A program made the translations under genes and the position numbers. Below are positions 52,559-61,832 of a stretch of 64,000 bases of DNA, piece by piece (position 1 is the first letter of the stretch; the number at the start of each line of letters is the position of its first letter). The stretch comes from Pseudomonas eucalypticola (GTDB lineage Bacteria; Pseudomonadota; Gammaproteobacteria; Pseudomonadales; Pseudomonadaceae), in the NCBI RefSeq assembly GCF_013374995.1, contig NZ_CP056030.1:496001-560000 (forward strand). The letters run 5' to 3'. Below the pieces are notes generated by a model. That model saw nothing but the letters and a program-made list of their open reading frames with translations. It was not told where the DNA came from and did no database searches.

Positions 52559-54316
52559 TTGGCATTGACGATTCTTGGCCTGTCCGGCGCCCTTAGCCAT
52601 GATCCTTCCGCAGCCCTGTACATCGACGGCAAGCTGATCGCGGCCGCCGAAGAAGAGCGCTTCGTTCGCGATAAACATGCAAAGAACCGCATGCCCTACG
52701 AATCGGCGAAGTTCTGCCTGGAGCAGGCTGGCATCAAGCCTTCGGACGTTGACGTGGTGGCGATTCCCTTTGCCCCCATCAGCTTGTTCGGCAAGGCCCG
52801 CTGGCACTATGCCAAGCGCTACTGGTACGCCCCGGATCGTGCCCTCGACGCGCTGCTGATGGGTAACCGCCGCTACAAGCGCTACCGCAACAAGATCGTC
52901 TGGTGCCTGGAGCAACTGGGCTTCGACCCGAAAAAGATCAAGATCGAGCCGGTGGAGCACCACCTGGCGCACGCTTCCAGTGCCTACCACTGCTCGGGTT
53001 TCAAGGAAAAAACCGCGATCCTGGGTATCGACGGCAAGGGCGAGTACGCCACCACGTTCTTCGGCTACGGCGAAAACGGCAAGATCCACAAGATCAAGGA
53101 GTTCTTCGACCCGGATTCCCTGGGCGGCCTGTACGGCGCCATCACCGAATTCCTGGGCTTCGAGATGCTGGATGGCGAGTTCAAGGTCATGGGCATGGCG
53201 CCGTATGGCGACGCCAGCAAGTATGACTTCTCGCGCCTGGCCAGCTTTGAGAACGGCGAGTTGGTGATCAACACCGACTACGCCAACGTCATCGGCCTGC
53301 GCCGTTATAAAGAGAAAGGCAAGGGTTTCTACTTCTCGCCCAAGCTGATCGAATGGCTGGGCCCGAAACGCGAAGGCGACATCGCCGACGAGCCGTACAT
53401 TCACTACGCGGCCAGCATGCAGGCGCTGTTCGAGAAGCTGGCGTTGCAGATGATCGATTACTACCTGGGCGACGTGCTCAAGGAAAGCGGCAAGCTGGCG
53501 TTCGCCGGCGGTTGCGCCCTGAACGTCAAGCTGAACCAGAAGATCATCGCGCGCAACGACGTGAAGGAACTGTTCGTGCAGCCTGCGTCGGGCGATGCCG
53601 GTACCGCGGTGGGCGCTGCTGCCTACGTGTCCCACGCCCGTGGCGTGCCGGTGGAAAAGATGGAGCACGTCTACCTCGGCCCAGCGTACAGCAACGAAGA
53701 CGTGATCGCCGCCTGTGCCCGCCACCCCAGCAAGCCAACGTTCCGCAAGCTGGAAAACATGCCCGAGAGCATTGCCAGGATCATGGTCGACGGCAACCCG
53801 GTGGCCTGGTTCCAGGGCCGCATGGAATTCGGCCCGCGTGCGCTGGGCGGTCGTTCGATCATCGGTTGCCCAAGCGTCGAAGGCGTGGCTGACCGCATCA
53901 ACCACCAGATCAAGTTCCGCGAGCGCTGGAGGCCTTTCTGCCCGTCGATGCTCGACACCGTGGCCCCGCAGATGATCAAGATCGATCACCCGGCCCCCTT
54001 CATGACCTTCACTTTCGAAGTGGCTGAAGAGTGGAAGACCCGCGTGCCGGAAGTGGTGCACGAGGACGGTACGTCTCGCGCCCAGGTGCTCAAGCGCGAA
54101 TACAACCCGCGCTATTACGACATGATGAAGGCCCTCGAGGACCTGACCGGCAACGGTGTGTCACTGAACACCTCGCTCAACCGCCGTGGCGAGCCGATGA
54201 TCTGCTCGCCTACCGACGCCCTGAACATGTTCTTCGGTTCCGATCTGCAATACCTGATCATGGAAGACATCCTGGTGGTCAAAGACGGCGCGAACGCTTA
54301 TGACACGCTCGGCTGA
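52559..54316 (+). CDS. wapO: LPS core carbamoyltransferase (NodU/CmcH family)
   Basis: A 585-residue NodU/CmcH-family O-carbamoyltransferase; in P. aeruginosa the orthologue carbamoylates heptose II of the core. Features are LTILGLSGALSHDPSAALYIDGKLIAAAEEERF at the N-terminus, the metal-binding HHLAHASSAYHCSGF, and the C-terminal GRMEFGPRALGGRSII plus SLNTSLNRRGEPM region. I chose TTG at 52559 because AGAGG lies about nine bases upstream and the protein then starts MALTILGLSG; an ATG at 52517 lacks a ribosome site. It uses carbamoyl phosphate. First gene of the second core block. Confidence 0.92.
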   Translation: MALTILGLSGALSHDPSAALYIDGKLIAAAEEERFVRDKHAKNRMPYESAKFCLEQAGIKPSDVDVVAIPFAPISLFGKARWHYAKRYWYAPDRALDALLMGNRRYKRYRNKIVWCLEQLGFDPKKIKIEPVEHHLAHASSAYHCSGFKEKTAILGIDGKGEYATTFFGYGENGKIHKIKEFFDPDSLGGLYGAITEFLGFEMLDGEFKVMGMAPYGDASKYDFSRLASFENGELVINTDYANVIGLRRYKEKGKGFYFSPKLIEWLGPKREGDIADEPYIHYAASMQALFEKLALQMIDYYLGDVLKESGKLAFAGGCALNVKLNQKIIARNDVKELFVQPASGDAGTAVGAAAYVSHARGVPVEKMEHVYLGPAYSNEDVIAACARHPSKPTFRKLENMPESIARIMVDGNPVAWFQGRMEFGPRALGGRSIIGCPSVEGVADRINHQIKFRERWRPFCPSMLDTVAPQMIKIDHPAPFMTFTFEVAEEWKTRVPEVVHEDGTSRAQVLKREYNPRYYDMMKALEDLTGNGVSLNTSLNRRGEPMICSPTDALNMFFGSDLQYLIMEDILVVKDGANAYDTLG

Positions 54317-55430
54317 GCGCCATGTGCTGCAGTTCTGCCACGGCTATGACGGGCCGTTTTTGGACTGCGCACGGCAGTACGCCAGCCTGTTCGCCGGTAC
54401 CGGCTATCGTGTGACCACGGTCTTCCTGACCGGGGTCGCCGACCCTCAGGTAGCGGCCGGCTGTGCCAGCGATGAAGTGCTGTTCCTGGAATACAGCTCC
54501 AAGGCCGTTCGTGGCCTGAAACTGGGCGCCATCCGTGACCTGCGCAAGATCGCTGCCAGCCGCGATTTCAGCTTCTGCATCGCCCACCGCTTCAAACCCA
54601 TCTACATCAGCCTGCTGGCCACCGACCTGCCGGTGATCGGTGTGCACCACGCCTTTGGTGACTACGAGCGCCGCTCGCGCAAGCTGTTCGCCCACCTGTT
54701 CCGCAAGCGCTTGAGCCTGCTGGGGGTGTCGGACGCGGTGCGCGACGACCTGCGCCGTTGCCTGCCCAAGTGGCCGACCGGGCGCATCCGTACCCTGTAT
54801 AACCGCATTGACGTGGCGGCGCTGCAGGCCAGCCAGTGGCCCGCCGAGCAAGCGCGCCAGGCGCTCAAGCTCGACGCCGACGCCTGGGTGGTCGGTAACG
54901 TCGGTCGCCTGCACCCCGACAAGGACCAGGCGACCCTGTTGCGTGGTTTCGCTCAGGCGCTGCCGGCCTTGCCTGCCAATGCGCTGCTGGCGATCATGGG
55001 ATCGGGCCGGCTGGAACAGGACCTCAAGGAGCTCGCCACCGAACTGGGCATCAGCGAGCGCGTGCGCTTCCTGGGCCAGGTGCCCGAGGCGCGCCGTTAC
55101 TTCCGGGCCTTCGACGTATTCGCCCTGAGCTCCGACAACGAGCCGTTCGGCATGGTGCTGCTGGAGGCCATGGCCGCCGGCGTGCCGCTGCTGGCCACGG
55201 CCTGTGGCGGAGCCAAGGAGGTCGTGGAGGGCGTGGGCATCCTGTTCCCGTTCGGCGATGCCGAACACCTGGCCCAGGCCCTGGTACACCTGTCGACCCT
55301 GGATGCCGAGCAACGCCAGGCGTGTGCCGAACTGATGTTGCAGCGCCTGGCCGAGCGTTTCTCGGACCAGGCTGTCAGCGAGACTTTCTGGCGCCTGCCG
55401 CAAGTCACCGATATCATTGCGGAGGCTTGA
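54300..55430 (+). CDS. wapH: LPS core glycosyltransferase (GT4), WapH-like
   Basis: A 376-residue GT4-type glycosyltransferase. The donor-binding half has VGNVGRLHPDKDQATLLRGFAQ and the acidic EX7E-type region SSDNEPFGMVLLEAMAAGVPLLATACGGAKEVV. Its position right after the carbamoyltransferase matches wapH of P. aeruginosa, assigned to an outer-core sugar. The ATG lies 17 bases inside the upstream gene, and the stop overlaps the next ATG (TGATG). The exact sugar is unknown. Confidence 0.88.
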   Translation: MTRSAERHVLQFCHGYDGPFLDCARQYASLFAGTGYRVTTVFLTGVADPQVAAGCASDEVLFLEYSSKAVRGLKLGAIRDLRKIAASRDFSFCIAHRFKPIYISLLATDLPVIGVHHAFGDYERRSRKLFAHLFRKRLSLLGVSDAVRDDLRRCLPKWPTGRIRTLYNRIDVAALQASQWPAEQARQALKLDADAWVVGNVGRLHPDKDQATLLRGFAQALPALPANALLAIMGSGRLEQDLKELATELGISERVRFLGQVPEARRYFRAFDVFALSSDNEPFGMVLLEAMAAGVPLLATACGGAKEVVEGVGILFPFGDAEHLAQALVHLSTLDAEQRQACAELMLQRLAERFSDQAVSETFWRLPQVTDIIAEA

Positions 55431-56326
55431 TGCTTAACCGTTTTCAAGGCTGGCGTGAACGCGGCTGGTCCCAGATCGACGCTGCCACCTACGCACAGGT
55501 CTGGCAGCGTTTTGGCGGTAGCGTGGCTACCCACCCGCTGGTAGTGGAACGCTTGGCCGGCCTGGCGGGTATTCCGGTGCGCTACCTGGGCTGGGAGCAC
55601 AACGGCGAGCTCAAGGCGGCCATCCCCACCTGGGGCCGCGCCCTGGCCCTGTCCAAGGACGTACTCAAGCGCGCTGGCAAGAAAGGCCTGTTCGACCTGG
55701 GCAATGCCGAACTGATCCTGCCGGCGGCGCCCGATGCACAGGCGCCCCTGCGCCATGCCGGGCGCTACCTGTCGGAACTCAATCAGGGGCGTTTTGCCGA
55801 TCTCAAGCCCCAGGCTGAATCACTGGCCATGGCCCGAGCGCCGGAAGACCTGTCGAAGAAATTCCGCTACAACCAGCGGCGCGAACTGCGCCTGCTGGAA
55901 GAGGCGGGCGGGGTGGTGCGCCCAATCAGCGACTTCAGTAGCAGCGAGGTGGCGGCGATGTATTGCGACCTGTTTCAGCGCCGCTGGGAATTCCCCGCCA
56001 CCGGCGCCGAGCACATGGCCGAAGTGGTGCACTTGCTTCGCGAGCTGTTGATCGGCTCGGTGCTGTTTCTGAACGACGCGCCCATCGCCATTCAACTGGT
56101 CTACCGCGTCGAAGCCCCTGAGTGGGTCAGCGTCGAATACATCAATGGTGGCGTCGACCCACAAAACCGGGCGTTCAGCCCTGGCAGCGTGCTGAGCTTC
56201 CTCAACACCCAGGCCGCATGGGAAGATGCCCGAACCCTTGGCAAGGCATTGCGGTTCTCCTTCGGTCGCGCCGACCGCGAGTACAAGGACCGCTGGTGCA
56301 ACCCGGTACCGGTATTCCAGCTTTGA
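55430..56326 (+). CDS. Mig-14 family protein
   Basis: A 298-residue protein of the Mig-14 family, which has an acyltransferase (GNAT/FemAB-like) fold and is linked to resistance to antimicrobial peptides in Salmonella and Pseudomonas. Family-like segments are APEDLSKKFRYNQRRELRLLEEAGG, FSPGSVLSFLNTQAAWEDA and FSFGRADREYKDRWC. ATG at 55430 has GGAGG just upstream and overlaps the previous stop. The biochemical reaction is not established; a role in surface modification fits the locus. Confidence 0.88.
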   Translation: MLNRFQGWRERGWSQIDAATYAQVWQRFGGSVATHPLVVERLAGLAGIPVRYLGWEHNGELKAAIPTWGRALALSKDVLKRAGKKGLFDLGNAELILPAAPDAQAPLRHAGRYLSELNQGRFADLKPQAESLAMARAPEDLSKKFRYNQRRELRLLEEAGGVVRPISDFSSSEVAAMYCDLFQRRWEFPATGAEHMAEVVHLLRELLIGSVLFLNDAPIAIQLVYRVEAPEWVSVEYINGGVDPQNRAFSPGSVLSFLNTQAAWEDARTLGKALRFSFGRADREYKDRWCNPVPVFQL

Positions 56327-57744
56327 GCCGAAAACAGCAGCTACTCAAGCGTCATCGTCGCAACAAGCGCCTGGCCCTGCTGGCCGGGCTGGTGGTGTTG
56401 GTGCTGCTGGGCGTGCTGGTGAAGGGGTGGCTGGCGCCGCTGCTGGCCGTGCTGGCCTGGGTCGCCCACGAGGCCTGGTTTGCCGACCACCTCTTCTATG
56501 ACCCGAGCGATGATTACCAGTACAACTTCGGTGCTCAGGCACTGCAGCCGGGGGTAACCCTTACCGATGGCCGCTTGCGCGTGAACGACGCCCTGGCGCT
56601 GGCAGGGAGCGAGACGCTGATCCTGGCCATGCGGGTCAAGGCAGGCTGGCTGGGCCGGTTCGTCGACCCCGTGGTGGAAATCAGCGCTGCTGGCCAGGTC
56701 GATCGTCAGGCGTTCGAACGCGGCGCCAATGGCCTGCGCTACCTGAACCTGAGCAGTTTCGGCGCGGCCCTGTCGGCAGGCGACCTGCAACTGCGTGGGC
56801 GCCATTGCCGCCTGGTTGGGGAGCCGCGCCTGTGGCTGTGGCGCCACCCCGAACTGCGCAACCGCCGGGTGATGGTCATCGCCCCCCACGCCGACGACGC
56901 CGAGTTGGCCGCTTTCGGGCTGTACGGCCAGGCTGATAGCTGGATCGTCACCCTCACGGCTGGCGAAATCGAAGCCGAACATTACCAGGCCATGGGTATG
57001 CCCAAGGCTGAGGCTGCACGGCTCAAAGGTCGGCTGCGGGCCTGGGACAGTATCGCCGTGCCTGCCTGGGCTGGTGTAGCGCAGGAGCGGTGCGTGCAGC
57101 TGGGTTATTTCTGCCTGCAGTTGCCGGCGATGCAGGCCGCGCCCGACCAGGCCATTGGCTCGCGGGAAGCCGACCTGGCCGATACCCGGCTGTTTCGGCA
57201 GTACAACCGTGTGCAGTTGCCAGGCGATGCCGACGGCGTGCCCAGCTGGAACAACCTGCTGGCTGACCTGCGTGCGGTGCTGGAACTGGCCCGCCCCGAA
57301 GTGCTGGTGATGCCGCACCCGGCCATCGACCCGCACCCGGACCACATCTGCTCCCAGGCGGCGGTGAAGGAAGCGTTGCACGGCTCGTCCTGGCAACCTG
57401 AACTGATACTGGGCTATGCCAACCACCTGCACGACAATGACCGATGGCCCATGGGCGATGCCCACGCGGGCGTCAGCCTGCCACCTTTTTTTGATGGTTC
57501 GCAGGTCATGGTCCCCTGCAGCCTGGAGCTGACACCCGCCACCCAGGTGGACAAGGCCATGGCCTTGGGCATGATGCATGACTTGCAGCCGGCCCCGCCC
57601 TTCAAGCGCCGCCTGCGGCGCTGGCTGCAGCAGTGCCTGGCCGGCAGGCGCTGGCCGCCCTATGGCGAGAATGAATTCATGCGCAAGGCCGTGCGCCGCC
57701 ATGAGCTGTTTTGGATCGATTCGCCGTCGCGGAGTAAAGAATGA
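56323..57744 (+). CDS. dnpA: PIG-L family de-N-acetylase, DnpA-like
   Basis: A 473-residue protein with an N-terminal membrane hairpin (~residues 14-50) and a PIG-L domain. The metal-binding motifs are APHADDAELAAFGLYG (~residue 186) and HPAIDPHPDHICSQ (~residue 330). Such enzymes remove N-acetyl groups from GlcNAc-type sugars. DnpA at the same place in P. aeruginosa affects fluoroquinolone tolerance. The start is TTG at 56323 overlapping the preceding stop (TTGA). The four-base overlap with the next gene suggests coupling. Confidence 0.9.
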   Translation: MSRKQQLLKRHRRNKRLALLAGLVVLVLLGVLVKGWLAPLLAVLAWVAHEAWFADHLFYDPSDDYQYNFGAQALQPGVTLTDGRLRVNDALALAGSETLILAMRVKAGWLGRFVDPVVEISAAGQVDRQAFERGANGLRYLNLSSFGAALSAGDLQLRGRHCRLVGEPRLWLWRHPELRNRRVMVIAPHADDAELAAFGLYGQADSWIVTLTAGEIEAEHYQAMGMPKAEAARLKGRLRAWDSIAVPAWAGVAQERCVQLGYFCLQLPAMQAAPDQAIGSREADLADTRLFRQYNRVQLPGDADGVPSWNNLLADLRAVLELARPEVLVMPHPAIDPHPDHICSQAAVKEALHGSSWQPELILGYANHLHDNDRWPMGDAHAGVSLPPFFDGSQVMVPCSLELTPATQVDKAMALGMMHDLQPAPPFKRRLRRWLQQCLAGRRWPPYGENEFMRKAVRRHELFWIDSPSRSKE

Positions 57745-58709
57745 AGGTGCTGTTCCTGGTACAGAAAGAGCAGCGGGTGATCCTCGATCGCCTTTATCAG
57801 GCCGTGGCCGAGCACTGTGAATGCGACCTGCGATGGCTGGACAGTGCCGACCAGCGTGACCTGCGTGGCTATTTTCGTCGCGAGGTGAACGCAAGCCAGT
57901 ACGACCGCATCCTGTTTTTCCTGCGTTTCAAGCAGGAAGTCCGGCAGGTGGCGTTCATTCGGAGCGTACCGAACCTGGTGATTCTGGAGCACGACGCCTA
58001 CCAGAATTACATCGACTGCAAGTACACCGGCAAATTCAGCCGCCACTACCGCAACATTCCCTGGGCGCGGGTGATCAGTTCGGGTTTCCAGGTCACCGAA
58101 CGGTTGCGTCAAGAGGGTGTTGACGCCGTGTTCGTCGCCAAGGGCTACGACCAGACGCTGCTGCGCGACCTGGGTGCCGAGCGCGATATCGAACTGGCCT
58201 TCGTCGGCAGTACCAACAGCGTCGCCTACAGTGGCCGCAAAGTGCTGCTGGACGAATTGGGCGCGCGCGAGAACCTGCTGGTGACGCGTACCAAGTCCGG
58301 TGAGGACTACCTCAATACCCTCAACCGCATACGTTTCTTCGTCGGTGCCGATGTCGGCATGGGCGAGTACATGATCAAGAATTTCGAGGCCATGGCGTGC
58401 GGTTGCGTACTGCTGGCATGGGACCAGGGTGAGGTAGAGAACCAGGCCCTGGGCTTCGTCGACATGCATAACCTGGTGCTGTACCGCAGCGTAGAGCAGT
58501 TGCAGGAGAAGCTCGCGGTGCTGCGCGCCGACCCGCAGCTTGCCCGGCGTATCGCCCTTAACGGCCAGCAGTTGGTGCAAAGCCAGTACAGCTTCGCGCG
58601 TATCGGTGAGCAGATCGTCGAAGCCATGCGCCCCGCGCTGCGCCCGGCGGCGCTGCGCGGCGGCCTTGGCGAGTGGTGGCTGCGGCTGCGTCGAGCACTG
58701 GCTGGCTAG
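57741..58709 (+). CDS. ssg: Cell-surface glycosyltransferase, Ssg-like
   Basis: A 322-residue GT4-like protein. The C-terminal half has the donor-binding pattern (VGADVGMGEYMIKNFEAMACGCVLLAWDQGEVE) and the N-terminal half is less conserved. At this position pseudomonads carry ssg, needed for LPS and exopolysaccharide surface traits. ATG overlaps the dnpA stop (ATGA). The sugar it transfers is unknown. Confidence 0.85.
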   Translation: MKVLFLVQKEQRVILDRLYQAVAEHCECDLRWLDSADQRDLRGYFRREVNASQYDRILFFLRFKQEVRQVAFIRSVPNLVILEHDAYQNYIDCKYTGKFSRHYRNIPWARVISSGFQVTERLRQEGVDAVFVAKGYDQTLLRDLGAERDIELAFVGSTNSVAYSGRKVLLDELGARENLLVTRTKSGEDYLNTLNRIRFFVGADVGMGEYMIKNFEAMACGCVLLAWDQGEVENQALGFVDMHNLVLYRSVEQLQEKLAVLRADPQLARRIALNGQQLVQSQYSFARIGEQIVEAMRPALRPAALRGGLGEWWLRLRRALAG

Positions 58710-58804
58710 TTTCATTTGAACAAACGGGCATGAGGGTGCAGATTCACTCGTCATGCCTTTTTTGCGGCCCCCGGCCTGCATGGCTAAAGGACTCGAGAAT
58801 ACGG

Positions 58805-60010
58805 ATGTCTACCCTTGTACCGTCGCTGCCGGCCAACCGGCGTATCTGTGAGCTGTTGATTCAGTACGTGCTGCCGCTGGGCTGGGTCATGCTGCTCACC
58901 AGCCTGTTCTGGGTGGGTAACCGCTCCGCCGTGCATACCCTGTTCTATGTACTGCTGGCATTGCCGACCCTGGTGGTGGTGGTCTTGCGCCCCGGCCTGC
59001 TGAAGCCATTGGCCGGCAACAGCCTGTTCATCGCCTTCGTGCTGTTCAGCGTCTACATCTTCATCAGCCAGTTCTGGGCCACCGGCATCGATGGTTTCGA
59101 TGATGGTTTCAAGCGCCCCTTCTACCTGGGGTTGTTGCTGTTCTCGGCGGGGTTGATGAACCATGTCGACGCCCCGCGCTTCATTCTCAGCACTCGGGCC
59201 GCAGCGGTACTGGCAGCGGTGTGCGCGGTCGGTTCGCTGCTATGGTTCATGTGGGCGCCGCGGCCCATCGATGGCCGCCTGACCGGATACGGGGCGCTGG
59301 AAAATCCATTGCTCACTGCCCACGTCCTGGGGGCGTTCGCCGCCTACTGGCTGGCAAGCTGGATGCTGGCGCCGCGGATGCTCGATGCGCTGTCGCTGCT
59401 GTGCCTGGCGGCGCTGGGTGCGGCTATCCTGGCCACGGGTTCGCGTACGCCCATGGTCGGGCTCAGCGCCGCGGTGCTATGGCTTCTGGTGGTTGGCAAT
59501 CGCCGCCGTGCGTTACTGCTGGTGGGCCTGGTGGCCGCTTTGCTGCTGGTGCTGCTGGCAGTCGACCCGGCGCAGATCACTCAGCGCGGAGTGTCTTACC
59601 GGCCATCCATCTGGGCCGAGTCCCTGCACCAGATCAGCCTCAAGCCGCTGCTGGGTTATGGGTATGGTACCTCCATGACCGTGAGCATCCCGGAACTGCA
59701 AAACGTCACCTTTGCCGACCCGCACAATATCGAGCTGGGTGTGCTGTATTCGGCTGGTATCGTGGGCCTGGTGCTATGGCTGGGGCTTTACGGGGCCGCG
59801 GCGCGCTGGTGCTGGCAGTTGCGCCACGATCCGCTGATGGTCATTGCCAGTACGTGGCTGGTCTATGGCTTCGCCGCAGGCCTTACCGAGGGCAATGCAT
59901 TCTTCTCGCGACCAAAGGAACACTGGTTCCTGATCTGGATTCCCATGGCGATGGTGTATGGTCGTGCGCTGGCACTGCACCTGAAGGCGCGCCAGCCGCA
60001 CGGGTCATGA
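58805..60010 (+). CDS. waaL: O-antigen ligase
   Basis: A 401-residue polytopic membrane protein with about 11-12 hydrophobic segments and the large periplasmic loop characteristic of Wzy_C/WaaL ligases. The key segments are ATGSRTPMVGLSAA, the Arg in SYRPSIWAESLHQISLKPLLGYGYG, and the catalytic His of FADPHNIELGVLYSAG. It joins O-antigen to lipid A-core on the periplasmic side. ATG at 58805; an upstream in-frame extension overlaps ssg and is not supported. Its stop overlaps the convergent GT2 gene by six bases. Confidence 0.92.
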   Translation: MSTLVPSLPANRRICELLIQYVLPLGWVMLLTSLFWVGNRSAVHTLFYVLLALPTLVVVVLRPGLLKPLAGNSLFIAFVLFSVYIFISQFWATGIDGFDDGFKRPFYLGLLLFSAGLMNHVDAPRFILSTRAAAVLAAVCAVGSLLWFMWAPRPIDGRLTGYGALENPLLTAHVLGAFAAYWLASWMLAPRMLDALSLLCLAALGAAILATGSRTPMVGLSAAVLWLLVVGNRRRALLLVGLVAALLLVLLAVDPAQITQRGVSYRPSIWAESLHQISLKPLLGYGYGTSMTVSIPELQNVTFADPHNIELGVLYSAGIVGLVLWLGLYGAAARWCWQLRHDPLMVIASTWLVYGFAAGLTEGNAFFSRPKEHWFLIWIPMAMVYGRALALHLKARQPHGS

Positions 60011-60907
60011 AGGGTGCTGAGGGGGGCGGGGCGCCAGTAGCCTGAACAGGCCGCGCACGGTCTTGCGGTTCCAGTGGCGGAGCGGGATCTGCTTGAGGGT
60101 TTCGCGCGCCAGGGGTTTGTTGTTCTTGGCGAACTTGAGAAACATCGAGTTGCGAAAGCGCATGCACACCCGTTCGTAGTCCGGGTGGTCGCTGAATTCT
60201 GCATAGGTGCGCAGAACGTTGTCGATCATGAAGCGGCCATTCTTGAAGGTATTGGTGGGGTGGTCGCGGTACTGCGCCAATACTTCGCCCAGCACGTCTA
60301 TGTAGTAGCCGGCGCGCAGAATGGCCAGGGTGATGTAGATGTCTTCCAGGCGAATCTCGGGGTTGAATCCCCCCACCCGCTGCAGCGCCTCGCGGCGGAA
60401 CATCAGCGTGGCGGCGCTGGGGCCCGGCTTGCGGCCCAGGAACAGGTCATCGAACTCCAGGCGCCGGAAAGGCAGGTCGCGGTGGCGCTGCTCGCGAGCG
60501 CCCATCACCTGGCCGTGGTGGTCGATGGTTTCAACGTTGGCCGAGCAGGCCCCCACTTCCGGCTTTTCGGCCAGGTAACTGACCTGGGTGGCGATGCGGT
60601 GGGGCAGCATGATGTCATCGGAACCGAACGGCACGATCAGCGTGCCACGGGCGCGGGCGATACCGGCGTTGAGCGTGCGCGACAGCCCCTGATTTTCCTG
60701 CACCTGAAGGTCGAAGCCATGGCGAGCCTGCAGCGCGCTGAGCACGGTTACGCTGTCGTCCTGTGAACCGTCGTCGATGACCAGCAACTCTATGTTGGGG
60801 TAGGTCTGGTTCAGCACGCTCATGATGCTGGCCTCTACATAGGCCGCGTGGTTGTAGCACGCGATGAGAACTGTCACTAGCGGCTGATCATGGGTCGGTG
60901 CAGTCAT
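60005..60907 (-). CDS. Glycosyltransferase family 2
   Basis: A ~300-residue GT2 enzyme of GT-A fold. The N-terminal VTVLIACYNHAAYVEASIMSVLNQTY, IELLVIDDGSQDDS and the metal-binding GSDD motif (FGSDDIMLPHR) are clear. The start is uncertain: ATG at 60907 has AAGG seven bases upstream and is preferred, with ATG at 60955 and 60976 as alternatives. It lies on the minus strand between waaL and a kinase-fold gene, a place where I recall no such gene in P. aeruginosa. It may add a strain-specific core or O-antigen sugar. Confidence 0.87.
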   Translation of the reverse strand: MTAPTHDQPLVTVLIACYNHAAYVEASIMSVLNQTYPNIELLVIDDGSQDDSVTVLSALQARHGFDLQVQENQGLSRTLNAGIARARGTLIVPFGSDDIMLPHRIATQVSYLAEKPEVGACSANVETIDHHGQVMGAREQRHRDLPFRRLEFDDLFLGRKPGPSAATLMFRREALQRVGGFNPEIRLEDIYITLAILRAGYYIDVLGEVLAQYRDHPTNTFKNGRFMIDNVLRTYAEFSDHPDYERVCMRFRNSMFLKFAKNNKPLARETLKQIPLRHWNRKTVRGLFRLLAPRPPQHPS

Positions 60908-61081
60908 AGAGTGGCCTTGTGCAGAATTCTCGTGCAGACGCGCGACAGCATCCATTGAGACAAGTGTCGCTGACATCACCTAAGGTGGCTGTTGTCAATT
61001 GAAGGGGGCGTTCACAGGCCGAGCGCACCGTTTCCACGATCTTGCCATGGGATCAAGTTGAATGCATCCCCGCCTGGCAGG

Positions 61082-61726
61082 TCAGACCAGGCGTTGGGCC
61101 AGTTGTTCACTGCTCCATTTTTGCGGCGCATGGCGGGCGTAGGCGTCGAGAAAGGGTACACCGCCGTCCTGCAACAGCCACTGGCGATCTTCCTCATAGC
61201 GCAGCATGTGCTGGAAGTTGCGCAGGCACAGACTCTTGCGCAGGATCCAGGGATAGGTACGCAGGTCGGCGATGTCGATCAGGCCCAATTCGTTCTGTGG
61301 CGTCATCACCACGTTGCCCAGGTGCAGCGAGCGGAAGTACACCCCACGTTCATGCAACTGCGCGACGAACCGGGCGAACTGGGTCAGCAGCGCTCGCGGC
61401 GGCGGGACGTCGCCCGTGATCAGCTGGCGCAGGGTCTGGCCGGGCAGCGGCGCGTAATGCACCACGTCGCGTTCTATCTCGGCTACCCGGTAGGTGCCCA
61501 GGATCTGCGGGCAGGGGATGCCGCGTTTGCGCAGCGCCAGGGTATTGCTGGCGAAGCGGCGGGCATAGGGAAACAGCGCTGCCGAGGTGATCACGCGCTT
61601 GCGGCGAAACAACTTGAGGAAGTTGCCATTGGGCAGCAGCAGAACCTTGTCGCCGTGACCGTCGGCTTCGATGACCCGGGCGCCCTGGCGAAGAACCTGA
61701 TAGTCCGCGTAGTCGAGTGTTTGCAT
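61082..61726 (-). CDS. LPS kinase-fold protein without catalytic Asp
   Basis: A 214-residue kinase-fold protein from the same group as the core kinases, at the position next to msbA held by a similar gene in P. aeruginosa. The N-lobe Lys is probably in GNFLKLFRRKR. The catalytic-loop Asp is replaced by Ser133 (YFRSLHLGNVV), while Asn138 and the metal-binding Asp151 (LIDIADL) remain. It may be a pseudokinase or use altered chemistry. ATG at 61726 follows AGGGGG. Confidence 0.8.
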   Translation of the reverse strand: MQTLDYADYQVLRQGARVIEADGHGDKVLLLPNGNFLKLFRRKRVITSAALFPYARRFASNTLALRKRGIPCPQILGTYRVAEIERDVVHYAPLPGQTLRQLITGDVPPPRALLTQFARFVAQLHERGVYFRSLHLGNVVMTPQNELGLIDIADLRTYPWILRKSLCLRNFQHMLRYEEDRQWLLQDGGVPFLDAYARHAPQKWSSEQLAQRLV

Positions 61727-61795
61727 GCCGGCCCCCTGAAAATAGCCGGCTATCATACCCCAGCTGGCCCCCATACGCTTAACCCGCCGCCCCTG

Positions 61796-61804
61796 TGGTA
61801 GTAT
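61796..61804 (+). promoter_or_regulatory. Extended -10 promoter candidate for msbA
   Basis: TGGTAGTAT (61796-61804) fits an extended -10 element (TG-n-TAGTAT), 29 bases before the msbA ATG in the divergent region. Confidence 0.4.
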
Positions 61805-61832
61805 TTCCGTTCTCTTGTACGTGCAGATTTTT

